Shown: positions 32,040 through 44,785 of the stretch, piece by piece
How the letters are laid out: every line of letters begins with the position of its first letter
Position numbering within the stretch: position 1 is the stretch's first letter
Source: Phlegmacium glaucopus
Taxonomy: Eukaryota > Basidiomycota > Agaricomycetes > Agaricales > Cortinariaceae
Length of the DNA: 64,000 bases
Assembly: GCA_015039465.1 (NCBI GenBank)
Contig: MU130497.1
Span: 1,176,238 to 1,240,237 of the forward strand
Direction of reading: 5' to 3'
Made by a program: the position numbers and the translations under genes
The notes under the pieces: model-generated
The model's database searches: none
The model's input: the letters and a program-made list of their open reading frames with translations, nothing else
Told to the model about the DNA's origin: nothing

Positions 32040-33402
32040 GTGTTCCATCCGTGCATAATGTATCTAATAAAAATAGAACCTCCAACCACAGTTTCTAACA
32101 CCACAGCTTCTGGTGAAGTCTACTCTACAACACCTGGACAATCCGAGCCCGTTGCCATCGAACCACATGATTATCAGTGCGAAGGAATATGTTGGGCGCT
32201 AGATGGAGATGATGTTATTGCTACGATGGCAACAGGGTACGGGAAAAACGGGCTTGTTGAGCTTCTTATATGCTTGTCATATGTCCCACTAAAATTCTAG
32301 AACAAGACATGGTATGTGCATTAGCCCCAACCCATTCAAGCTACTCACGACACACTGAGCAGAGTTCGACTATGGACAGTTTTGGTACTTGTCATTAATG
32401 CTGATACAACATCTGAAGGACGCAGAAATAAACAAAACTTGTGGGTCAAAGCACGGACAGACCCCAACGTCATTCTCCTCTCTCCAGAGGAACTGGGCAG
32501 TCCAGGTTGTTTTCAACTCCTCAAGGACCTCGCATTCGTTGCGCGTGTCTATTCTCGGCATTGACAAGCTGCACCTTCCCTACTGGTGGGGAGGAAATCC
32601 TTTCGGCCTGCTTTCCAACAGATTAGTGTCATTAGAGCCCAATTAATCTTTAGATGAATTCACAAGCTCGAATTCTCCTTGTGAATGGCCGAGAAGATTG
32701 CATCGAGTTGTCTTGCATTTTTGGAGGGAGTTTCGGCTTGGTTGACAGAAGGAAGTGCGTTGTCAAACAGTTCAGTCTCATTCCGACGTTTTGAACCACG
32801 AATATTCGATGGTCGTGAAGGGTCTTGAAATAATAGGTTTCGAGAGAGAACCTTCTTTCGAGCGGCCCTCTTGATTAATAGGGCTTTGCCACAAAGCCTT
32901 ATTGGTATCCGTTCAATGAACATCCTGGTCCAGGTGATGAGTTGTTGGTCCCCCGGACAACATGCAGGGGGAAATGTTGGTTTGCTGTAATATCACCTCT
33001 CAGGCGTCAGTCTAGAGACAGGCCATATGACACTAAACCGGTGGGTGAGGCAGGATTTGAGAATGCCACAAGGGAGAATTGAAATGATGGCATCTCTAGA
33101 GCTCTAGAGGTAAGCGCCATAAGACAATTTCCGCGAGTCATGTTTTTACTATCAACCGATCCAGGAGTGATTGCAGCACGATACTGGAAAACGTGAAACT
33201 GAGACTGCTTCATTCCGACTTCATCTAGAATCATTTCAAATGTCTTTGATCGGACACAGAGTAGAGCGGTAGGCATACACTCAAAGAGTAGGATTTTACC
33301 ACAATCCTGTAATAACGGATGGAGTTGAGACTTGGGCTTGAGCATTTCAACCTTATCACTTGGGCAAGCCGGGCTTTTGAAATGAATTCCTCCAATCCCC
33401 AT
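32040..33402. pseudogene. Broken RecQ/DEAD-like helicase relic with an internal inversion
   Basis: On the + strand 32040-32645 gives helicase motifs: PHDYQCEGICWALDGDDVIA (Q-motif region), then ATMATGYGKNGLVELL, a damaged P-loop. Next comes LVINADTTSEGRRNKQNLW, then NVILLSPEELGSP, and after a frame change LGIDKLHLPYWWG, a damaged DEVH box. On the minus strand 33402-33007 carries what looks like the next part of the same protein (FECMPTALLC resembling a TATL motif, then FEMILDEVGMKQSQFHVFQ). The lysine-threonine of the Walker A and the catalytic Glu of the DE box are lost. Helicases of this type are abundant, often decayed, in mushroom genomes. Confidence 0.6.
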
Positions 33403-33520
33403 GAGTGATCTGCTACAAGTTTCGTTTTGTGATGTATATGATCTACCTCATCTTCATGATGAGCCGTAAATGATAGATTTAAATATCATAATTTGTTGCA
33501 TCGTTTCCTTCCGCTCAGTT

Positions 33521-34213
33521 TCAAGGGATTCGCCACATCGCGATTCCACTTCGGTCAGGGTCTAGTTCCTTCTTGGCTAATTTACTGGTTTTAGTCCTAA
33601 TAGCGGCAGCGACGAGCAATGTAATGGCATTTTTTAGAGCTGTTCTGGCAGCTTCCAGGGAGTTGGTATCATTCAGGCTATCGGAATGTTGCGGCGCGGC
33701 CATATCGGGTGAGGTTACTTTGACGCGTTCCCAATCAACGCACAGATCCACATACTCGAAGATAACATCAACTATGCCTTCAAATTTACCAGTGGAGCTT
33801 CGAGCGCCAACTTTCGCGGGGAGGTCGACAGCCCAGAGCTGTTCAACCGTTAAACCGTCCCATGCAACTAGCGGTGCACCAAATTTGACGGGCACAACAA
33901 TGGCAGGACATCCGTTGAGTAGGATATAGTTCATGACGCTTTCTTCGGGACGAGCGCTTAAGGCCCACAATTTTCGGTGAGGTTTTAGGCCGACAAAAAG
34001 GATGACCATCCTGCGTGGCGTGGGCGGCGCGGGTGGGGAAGTTAGAATCGGTGCTGGCGAAGGGGTTCGAGAGCGGGAAAAAACGCTCGACAAAGAAGGG
34101 ACTGAGAGAACTTTGTGCTCGGTTTCCTTCGGAGGAACTTCCGTTTCGGGAGTTGGAGGCGCATCACATAACGGAATAATGGACGCCGATTCGCCTAATA
34201 GAGTTTCACCCAC
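33521..34213 (-). CDS. Hypothetical protein
   Basis: One open frame of 230 aa without introns. The first 60 residues are Pro/Thr/Ser-rich and acidic. The region from about 67 (RRMVILFVGLKPHRKLW, GCPAIVVPVKFGAPLVAWDG, VIFEYVDLCVDWERVKV) looks like a folded alpha/beta domain, and the tail is Ala/Lys-rich helix. Codon use and the conserved-looking core support a real gene, but I do not recognise the family. It ends in a basic stretch and shows no signal peptide or membrane helix. Confidence 0.6.
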   Translation of the reverse strand: MGETLLGESASIIPLCDAPPTPETEVPPKETEHKVLSVPSLSSVFSRSRTPSPAPILTSPPAPPTPRRMVILFVGLKPHRKLWALSARPEESVMNYILLNGCPAIVVPVKFGAPLVAWDGLTVEQLWAVDLPAKVGARSSTGKFEGIVDVIFEYVDLCVDWERVKVTSPDMAAPQHSDSLNDTNSLEAARTALKNAITLLVAAAIRTKTSKLAKKELDPDRSGIAMWRIP

Positions 34214-35740
34214 TCTGTAATCGCCTTTTTTTGCAGGGGGTAATCAAAAGTAAGGGCGCGAATTTGGATCCATTGTAAAGACGTTCTCAAGCGTTCTCAC
34301 CTGATAAAAACGGACCGTGGCAGAAGACGATGTCCGGTTTCATGTTTCTTGGAATGATGGGCCTCCGAGCGCTTGCAAATAGGTAAGGTGAAAACCAGCC
34401 CTTTTCTATACGTAAATAGTCTTTTACAGCGGTGAAGAGCGAAACATCTCTTGAATATAACGTCATTTCAGAATCAAGTACCTAGTGGGCCCATTGAGTT
34501 ACTTACGAATGCAAAGAACTGCGGTAAAATCCTAGTGCTGCATCGTCCATGGTATGTTTATACTTGAGGGTGATAAGGAGAACCTTAACCGCAGTGGTCT
34601 CTAGCCTATTGGAATGTATGGGAATGACCCCGCTGAAAGCCTTGTCCAAGATCAAGTCGTTGGCAAGCTTTGTGCTGAGATCAAATCCGACATGGACTCC
34701 GAGTTCCACCAGAATCGTGTCTCCAAGACCAGTCACGACTGCATCGGATACAGGCCCCATTCTTGAAGAGGGTAGGAAAGAAGTGGTCTATTTCAGTAAC
34801 CTCAAACATGTTAGACAGCAAGGACGTTTGACGTACACCGGGGCAGCTACAGCTGCAATGCCACCCTATCACAGTCAGATCCTGTTAACTCCGACTAATG
34901 CTGATTAAGGGACGGGGCTCACCGTTGCCGCTACCACAGTGTGTACGGCAATGTCTCGAAATCTAATGCATGGTAAAAATAACGGGGAGGAGTCACCCCA
35001 CTATAGAGAGATCGCAATGATCAGGTACAAAGTCATTTCGTGAGCCATGAAACAATTAGGTTGCCATACTGGTGAAAGGCAGATGACGTTGGTCCCTGCA
35101 GCGCGCAAGGATTCGTATGATGACATTACAATCCTTCCTGGTACAGACTAGAAGAGATGGGGGTAGCATCAGCTTAATTGTTAAACATTCAAAATTTGGA
35201 GGTGAGAAACGAAGGTCATTGGGAACTACGCCAAAGTGTACAAGAATGCTTACTCCTACGAGTTTCCTCATAATCCATGGCGCTGACTTCTCCACTTCGT
35301 TTGAATCTGATATAGAAGCGGGGTCTATCGGCCCCAGGGCTGAAGTTTCAGACATGATAATAGTCTGCAAACCCAGGGCCGGCCAGGGTGGGTTGGCCAA
35401 AGTTTAAAAAAAACTCACAGCGTTTTGATTGATGGTAGCCAACGATCATGATCAAAACAACATATTATGTAACGGTTATCCGGTAACCTATAACCGGTCT
35501 ATTTGTGATCTATTATTCAAAGGCGTTGAGGCCTTACTACACTTACTCCTTCACCCTACATGACCAATCCTCGGATTACAAACCGATACGTGCCTGCCTG
35601 TCGGACCCAGAGCATTAAATAACTCTTCTGAACGAATCACCAAAACATCCACTCATCAGGACGTTGAAGATCCCATTCTCCCGTCTCATTGGCGAGGGCT
35701 CGTTGAGGCCATCGGTGACTACGGGTATTTTGTAACATAT
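34214..35740. other. Region with possible fragmentary minus-strand gene(s)
   Basis: On the minus strand an exon-like ORF at 34760-34504 (VVTGLGDTILVELGVHVGFD, ending at a GT donor) and an exon-like start at 35343-35250 (MSETSALGPIDPASISDSN, ending at GTAAGC) look protein-coding. I could not join them into one frame or recognise a product. They may be one unfinished gene model or remains of one. Confidence 0.35.
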
Positions 35741-37648
<1,908 letters not shown>

Positions 37649-38386
37649 TATAGATGTTCTAGAGATGAAAGTGTTTGATTGAAGTTGATCTTGAAAGACG
37701 CACCACTTTTTTTCCAGTTTTATGTGTCACATAACAGTGTGACCACGGACCCAGGGTCTGAGATTTCAATTTTTTGTCCGGACAGTTGCGACCCTTGTCC
37801 GGATTGCACATAGGTTTTCAGAAATTATCCAACAAAAATGTCCGGATCGTTGACCTAGCTATTTTTCGGCCCAATTTTATCCGGATCGGTAGATCAGAGG
37901 AAGGCCTGTACTGCTCTCGCCCGCCTCGAAAAAGCACAATTCTGGCTTATAATGAGCGCATCTATCATCTACGTGTAAACAAACTATCCTATTAATCATC
38001 CCCCTTCAAGATTTCCGTTCCGCTTTCGAAACAATTTGATAGCAGCCTTGAACTGTGTTTCAACCTTCTGGAAACCGCGGAAATGTGACAGGTCCTGCTG
38101 GGAAAGTTCAATAGACGTACTTGAGCTTGGAGCTCAGAGAGATCTTAGAATCAAGTAGACAAAGGAATTGTGTTGAAGGTGCTAGTAAGTAACCTATCCC
38201 AAACTTGTCCGGATTCCGGCACTGGCTGCCCGGCAAATCTTGTCGGGATTGAGCTGTGGGTTCAAATCCTGTCCGGATTCTGACCCTGCCGTCTCCTAGG
38301 GTTTGTGACTATTGCTTATCGATCAAGCCGACATAAAACATAATCTTTATTCCCTAGTCTCAGGTCTGCCTAGGTTCAAGCCAACA
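37649..38386. other. Intergenic, with two decayed TCCGGA-rich repeat patches
   Basis: Patches at about 37775-37890 and 38205-38285 contain repeated TGTCCGGA/TATCCGGAT motifs like the subterminal parts of the hAT-like elements. Clear terminal repeats or target duplications were not found. The rest is the upstream region of two divergent genes. Confidence 0.45.
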
Positions 38387-38767
38387 ATGCCATCATCATC
38401 TCCAGTCGACAAACCAAAATGTCGCATTGCAGAGATTCTACAATATACCTGCGAACAAAAAGATGATAGTGGAAGCTTTCAATGTTTTCCAATACCCCGC
38501 ATTTTTATGCTGTGAGCAGAACATGTGTGAGCATTAGAATGAGCCTGAAGTGTCTTTGATATTATCTCGCAGGTGCCCTGAGCAACCGGCTATTGAGATC
38601 ACAAAACTAGTGGACATCGATATGCTCACAGGAGAGGTCAATTTACCTGCAAACCTCAGGTAAGACTTTGAAATGTTGTAAAGTACTTTTCTGACGGGGC
38701 AGCCTTAAGCCAAAAATCTGTTCAAGGACGTCCATGGAAGGAGATAGTCTGCTTTGCGAGTTCCTGA
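38387..38767 (+). CDS. Som1-like mitochondrial inner membrane peptidase complex subunit
   Basis: Exons 38387-38511, 38573-38659 and 38710-38767 encode 89 aa. It has twin CX9C motifs, CRIAEILQYTC and CFPIPRIFMLC, with the same spacing and similar surrounding residues as yeast Som1 as I recall it (E-x2-Q, P-x2-R-x-F). In yeast Som1 belongs to the inner membrane peptidase Imp1/Imp2 complex, which matures intermembrane-space proteins; twin CX9C proteins are usually oxidised on import by Mia40. The C-terminal third (GRPWKEIVCF) is specific to basidiomycetes or unknown. A longer open frame upstream of 38387 probably is leader sequence. Confidence 0.7.
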
Positions 38768-39135
38768 TATTTAGACAGTTGATAGAGTCATAGACGATTT
38801 GCCGTTGCTATGTACTGGCTTCACCGGTTGTCAAGCCGGGTAATCGGTTGCAATTAAGATTTTCACAAAACTGGGTCCTCATGCGATCTCAAAGGGTGCT
38901 ACACTGTACACAGCACAAGACATGAAGCCCTTTAACATATCTGTGGGTCCTCGCCTACGTTATATTTGTTCATGTATGATTCGGTCAAGAGAAGCACTGC
39001 TTCTTGTTTGGAAATGTTAACTTCAAAACTGTTTCACCACCTAAATATAGAATCTTCTGCATCATACCCTCATCGATCTGACCCCGATTTTACTGTTTCT
39101 CCTTTCACAGCCTCTTTCTCTTATGTTTAGTTGTT

Positions 39136-40603
39136 ATGTTTTGCAATCTCCTTCGCGACATCAGCTCTTCGAATGCTAAACCGCATCCAGCCGGGGTAGC
39201 TAATAATCAAAGCCTTGATCCATCTCGTCGTTACCACTTGTTACACTGCCTAGAGATCATCATGGAGGGCCAGTTCAACTTCATGCAATTTATCATGCCA
39301 CAGACGCCTGCGCATATTAAAATGGAGTCCCTTGGCTCGTTCTCATTAATTTCTCCTCCAACGACTCCCTCTCCTCCCTCTGCCTCGTTACCCCCTTTGG
39401 CCTGCTGTAGCAGTTCCATCTCGTCTCTGGTTGGTGTCAAGCGACCCACACCCTATCCTGCTGAACCCTCCTTATCCCAAGAAGATTTTTCCAATATGTC
39501 CAATAGTCCAGCATATCCATCATGGTCCAACACTGGCCGACATCCAGCTAAGGTATCAGACGTAGACAAGCTGGCCGGCTATGCCACGCCTTCTCAGTTC
39601 GTGAGTGTTAGTGACATTATTGAATATGTAGACATGTTCTCATTTTCTCTAGAGTCCTTATGCGAACATGCCTGCCGGGTCAGACTTAGGATCAATCTTA
39701 TCCTCCTCGAGCCTGATGGGTGCCATGGGTGAATCGACTACCCCATCTCGACGCTCTGTACCTCCCAATTCTTCAGGTGGCAGGCGTATGTACTCCAACG
39801 GTCAAAGTCACAATGCCCAGTGGAATATCAACACGCAGCCCAGCATGGGGATTCCAAATATGAATCTTTCTACCTACCCTCCTGTTTCGGGGCACGAGAA
39901 CTTATCTTTCACTCAAATGAGCTCGTCATTTCCTCTGTCGCCTCATTCCCCAAACTATCAAGATCACCATTATAGTCAGGGTCACTCCTCCACGCAACTC
40001 TCAGGCAACAATGGAATGTCATATCAGGGCGTCTCCCCATATCTCCCTCCTTCAACTCCATCTAATGACCAGGGTGATGACGAAGTCAATCGTTTACGCC
40101 GTAGAGTTCGCGAACTGGAACTTGAATGCACGCGAAACCGCAGTATTATAGCTTCATTGCGGCCTTCTCCTTCTCCTTCTTTCCAAGAATCATGGCGGTC
40201 CCGTACCGAGTCCCGCAAGCGAATTTTCTGCTCCCTAAACCGGGCTGGCAACGCTCTTTGCGCGTGGCACGACTCTCGCCGTGAAAGACGTGTTTACGCT
40301 CCTCGTCAAGCTCCTGCTGGCTTCCTGAACTGTGGATGCACTTTTGAAGAAGCCCTTTTCGAGGAAAGTCTTAGTCGCAACAACGTTGGAAGCTATCATC
40401 CGGGCGAAGCAGTACGGATGGATCCGGCCTTGCGTAACCCTCTCCTTAAATTATTGGAAAAACGATATGGCTATAAAGATGGCGATTTCGAGCGTGACCC
40501 AAACACGGAACGTTGGGCCGAGGGCGAATCACCAGCCATTTGGGAACAAAAGGCCCAGTCTGGGCAAACCAGCCGCCGACGCGCTGATTCTGACCGCCAT
40601 TGA
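39136..40603 (+). CDS. Conserved basidiomycete protein of unknown function
   Basis: Exons 39136-39600 and 39653-40603 give up to 471 aa; Met at 39262 is an alternative start. The first 300 residues are disordered, rich in Ser, Pro and Asn. A short coiled segment (DEVNRLRRRVRELELECTRN) precedes a compact C-terminal domain from about 350. That domain has SWRSRTESRKRIFCSLNRAG, ALCAWHDSRRERR, PAGFLNCGCTFEEALFEESL and MDPALRNPLLKLLEKRYGY. The domain has conserved Cys, His and Trp and feels familiar from other mushroom genomes, but it has no assigned function that I know. The layout (disordered N-terminus, leucine-repeat-like coil) would suit a nuclear regulator; this is inference. Confidence 0.8.
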
Positions 40604-40965
40604 TTTCCATTTTATTTTATTTATTTATTCGCTTTCGAGTCCTTCCTTTGACATCTCGCTCTAGACTTGTATTTTAGTAATTAGGGTAACGCAACTGCCG
40701 ATTCCCATCCTATTTTCTTAACGACTAATCCACTCCTCTCTTCTTGTCATGGACCATTATTGTTTGTAGCACAATATTAGCATTACCATCACCACTGTGA
40801 GGGTAGTTTCCATTCGTTTGCAGTACCATGTAGCAGTATTTTATATATATAATGACCAGACTTTGATGTACTTATTATTACACCGCATTGATATGTAGAT
40901 AATTAACTTACGGTAATTCATTTGTTATACCAAATATATGACCACGGCTCTGAATGCATCTGAAG

Positions 40966-42017
40966 TTACGCATATGCGTACTCGCCACCTATCCTCAATG
41001 CCTGAAATACAAAACTGTTAACAGGGAATTGCTAGTAGAGATCGTGAAATTGTACCGTTTTATATGCTTCTCTTTGAACAAATGTCAGTCAATCTTGGTG
41101 GTCCGATTTTATTTACAATCACTACATACCTTTCGTGGATGGTTTGAACGTATTCTTTGATCTTTGGACCTACTCGATCGGGGGACACCGCAACGATTGC
41201 TTCCAAGGGAAATGCCATCTGATAATCTGCAGACTACATAGAGAATCAGCAGTTGTTCATTTCGAATTTTGATTAATTACTAACAGTTGGCTCTTGCCCC
41301 CCCGCGAAAAAAATAGACTTTGATTTTTCGAGATGTGCTTCAATCTAAATTGAAATGACATCAAAAATCAAAAACCTTCCCAGTACATCAAAAAAAGTGT
41401 CAGACCATCGTTGCATGTTTCTTGATTTCTGGTTCGACCATAAGCTTAATTAGTTGGGCGAACACCCTGGTGAGAATAGGTCGGATCCAGAAAGGTGCAT
41501 TTTTGGGTATATGTTCGAAAATTATGCTCTGAACCAAAATCGGCATGAGAGAGCCTTCTGCATAGTGGGCGACTAGGTATATCAGTGTTGCAGTGAGGCT
41601 GACATGATGTTCTTGACTTACAATAGAGGTTGTCAATAAAACCAGATTCGGGGGGAACTGCCTTTCCACTGCCATATTTTGTGATGAGATATTCTGATAA
41701 ACGTCTTAGGAAGGTCATAGAAGTTAACAGATTAGGTGTACACTCACCAACAATAGCACCACTTTCGGCGAGAGTAATACTATCATCGGTAATGATGGGC
41801 GATTTACCAAGAGGGTTTATTGCTAACAGCTCTGGGGGAGCCCGTTGATCTGGCCCTCTCTCGTATTTTTTGAGTTCATAGGGCACCTGTAACTCTTCCT
41901 GAATTGTTGTCATCATTGAGGAATTGCAAGGGTTGCACAAGAAGATGACATGCAACATACAAGTAACCATAAAATCCGTTGAGAGCGAGAATTATTCAGG
42001 TGATGTACAGTGAGCAT
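40966..42017 (-). CDS. Glutathione S-transferase
   Basis: Eight exons (42017-41961, 41898-41748, 41693-41622, 41572-41406, 41344-41285, 41233-41130, 41071-41056, 41001-40966) give 220 aa. The N-terminal thioredoxin-fold part reads LTVHHLNNSRSQRILWLLEE, with the active-site Ser/Asn region, then NPLGKSPIITDD and LAESGAIV, the glutathione-binding ES motif. The helical domain has FAHYAEGSLMP, then EAHLEKSK and SADYQMAFPLEA, with a short end GGEYAYA. This is the GTT/Ure2p-type group of fungal GSTs, which conjugate glutathione to electrophiles. One exon is only 16 nt. The donor of intron 4 (GTCTGA) and of intron 5 (GTTAGT) are non-consensus. Confidence 0.9.
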
Positions 42018-42171
42018 TGTTTCGTTTTGAAGGTGTAGTTGAGGTCGGATTTATGTGCAGGGCCAACATGTGATAGTATGAGATAGGTTATGACTGTACC
42101 GGTTACCTTATTATGTAAACTAAAATAGCCGCTGCCATTAAATTTACTACGCTACTGAACATGTATTGATC
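42018..42171. promoter_or_regulatory. 154-bp divergent upstream region of GST and Kar5-like genes
   Basis: The two start codons face away from each other across 154 bp, so both promoters must lie here. No unambiguous TATA box or binding site was seen. Confidence 0.45.
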
Positions 42172-44648
42172 ATGCACGTATTAGTACTCTTGCTAGCATT
42201 TTGGCTAGCATTGTTTCTGCCCGCGGATTGTCTCGGGTTCTCTTGGCCACGACAAACAAAAGAAACAACAGTGGCAGGGAGAGTTGGGACTAGCATTTCT
42301 CAGGGCCTAGTACTAAGTGGATTAGATCGTTCTTCTCTTTGCAACCGCTAATTTCGTATTGACATTAGACGATCTGCTTAATGACCAAGAAGCCAGTTCT
42401 CTGCGTATCAGTCTCGGTACGCCGCTTTAATCCATGTTGGTCGCAAGTATTATATTCATATATCTTCAGACGCGTTGCAGACATATTCGCGTAAACCCGA
42501 CTGTTTTAGGAAAGTAGCCAATACCATAAGTAGGCATTGCGCAGACTTGGATATGGACGAGGATGCCAGAGTAAATGGTAATGACAGCGCTGTGTATTAT
42601 TTCAGAAACCTAACGTATGCCTGAAGCTGCTATCTCAATGACTCTTTGCGAAATTGCGACTGCCAAACATTATTCCTTGCCGCTCGAGTGCCGTCCGTTC
42701 TCGCTTGACGATATGCAAGGCAAAAAGTCCATGTCTCATCAAACACAAGGCGAATGTGTAGAGTGAGTTTGAGCATATATGCTACTGCTTTGTAGCTGCT
42801 CTCAACGCCTCCCGATGCTTCCTTTCTTCATGCTAGCTCGCTAGCGCGAAGTGCTCAATTTTGGTCCAGTTACTCAGGTTACTTGAGAGAAGTCCGTACG
42901 TCAGCTCCGCCCTTTCATCACGCATATATTTTCGAATTGAATTTAATCCCAGCCCAATTATGCCATGCCTTTCGTCGATGGAACGACATAGGTGTGCCGT
43001 AATCCTTTTCAGGGTCCTTCTTGTCGTCACCTGAATATGCCCTTTAGATCTAGCTAGGGATATCTATCACAACGCCACCATCGAAAAAATTGCTCTCATA
43101 CGCTTCATCCTTGACCGGGAGAAAAAAAAAGCCCGATACGATGAGCAATTGAACCAAAGAATTCCGGTTCGTTTCTATGCGCAATGCATTCTCATAAGGG
43201 ACTCACCTTGTCTAGGAGATAAAACAATTAGTCCTTAATATGAAAAATTCCACGGATATGTATCGCTTAACTTTAGAACGGTTGATTTCAGAAGTCAATG
43301 GCGGTGTCAATGGCGTGCGTGTTTTTAAATCTTCTCCTTTGGGTTGTCTTATTGTTTTCGCAGACTTTAGCTTCATTAAGAATCGAAATGGACAATCATA
43401 TCGCTCAACGACAACGCGCTGAAGAACAATCCGTTGCGAGCGTCAGCCTTAAATGTCGATCACTTTTATTTGATACTAACGCCCTGAATAGCTTCAAGAG
43501 AGCTCCGAAGTGATACTGCGAGAGGTTTCTATTTGTACTGTTTTCATACCCAACGGCTCACTATACTTATTTCCAGCATGCCACCAGAATGTACAGTATT
43601 GCAGACGCGCTTGATACAATGTTGAATCATCGTATTAAATCCTTGTTTGCTCGGCACGAGGTGAACTACCAAAGACTCGATCGACTAACAGCAAGCCATT
43701 CATCTCTATAATTGTTCCTTCCATTTATGATCGACTTATTCTACCAGATCGGGATCCATTCCCGTTTGCAGGAGATTGACCATGAGTTCAGTATGATGAA
43801 ACAAGTTTGTTTTACTTTCCGCTGGCGGGTACTATACGTTGATGATGCATTCAGGCCGTCTCTCTCGTCTCCGATATGACCGGTCAAATCTTAAGCACTC
43901 AAATTCTTATAAGCCAGAAAGCCGACTTACTCTCGGAAATTCAATCCAATGCATCAGACTCTGCTCTTGGACTTGTCAAAGCTCTAACTCAAATGACTGA
44001 TACGGCTCACAATGAGCTAGATAAGATCAATGGGTCCGCCTGGTTGATTCAAGAACAACTCCGTTTTCAGAAGGAGAATACTCTACAATGGAAAGGCTGG
44101 TTGACAAATATTCTCGCGTTTATATATAAGGGTGCGTCTCGTAATTTAACGTCTTTCATGCGCCCGTTTTATAAGCTTTTTTTAGTCGAACCGTCTTCCT
44201 TCGGCAACCTCGAACAATTATTGTCGTTTCGGCTATTCTTATCTGTTTTCACCTTCTGTTGGAATGTATTTCGAGCAATTTTTTCCGCATTGACGGTGAG
44301 AGAGAGAGATTTTATGTGAATTTATGTCATGCAATTTCTGATTCTTTTTACGTAGAGTATGATTTTCATTTTTTTCTTTATCTCGAGAAAATTCGTTCTG
44401 AAAAAATCTGCCCGAATACTCTCTTCCGCGTTCCATCCGTACGTTATTTACAACCTTATCGGTAGGTAAAAATATTAATGCGCTAGTACTTATTTATCAG
44501 GCTGTCTTACGTATCACAGCCCCCATTTCTTCAACCATCAGCGTCAGCCTCTCATACGTCCGTTTTACCCGGATCAGGTGGTCTACATCAAAATCGACAG
44601 CGTGTCTCTCGAATACCTGATAGACTTTGTCGCCCTTCTCCGTATTAA
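42172..44648 (+). CDS. Kar5/Tht1-like nuclear membrane fusion (karyogamy) protein
   Basis: About fourteen short exons assemble into one frame. A signal peptide (MHVLVLLLAFWLALFLPADC) is followed by a Cys-rich domain: YSRKPDCFRKVAN, HCADLDMDEDAR, TLCEIATAKHYSLPLECRPF, QGECVDSLARSAQFWSSYSG, LCHAFRRWNDID and ARDIYHNAT. Then come long coiled-coil helices (IEKIALIRFILDREKKKARY to WLIQEQLRFQKENTLQWKGW) and two hydrophobic segments near 44220-44400, then a basic tail ending RLCRPSPY. This is the architecture of Kar5 in yeast and Brambleberry in fish, needed for nuclear envelope fusion after mating. Early exon borders (42172 to about 42470) are uncertain. In a basidiomycete it would act when the dikaryon's nuclei fuse. 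Confidence 0.85.
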
Positions 44649-44785
44649 TGTATTTCCAGAATAAGAAATACTATCCAAAAAAGGAAGTAGTCGAAGTCAC
44701 GGTTGAATCAGTGTCACGGTTCCATTCATAAGCGCTCATCTCCATGATTTAGCACTCATACACACGTCTGGAGTCTTCAGCGAAG

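Noticed and set aside
37740..38290. Further complete hAT-like MITEs upstream of the S-adenosylhomocysteinase gene
   Set aside because: TCCGGA motifs are present, but neither inverted ends nor an 8-bp duplication could be found.
42833..43030. Minus-strand ORFs across 42.8-45.1 kb
   Set aside because: They are shadows of the Kar5-like and RBR gene exons on the + strand.
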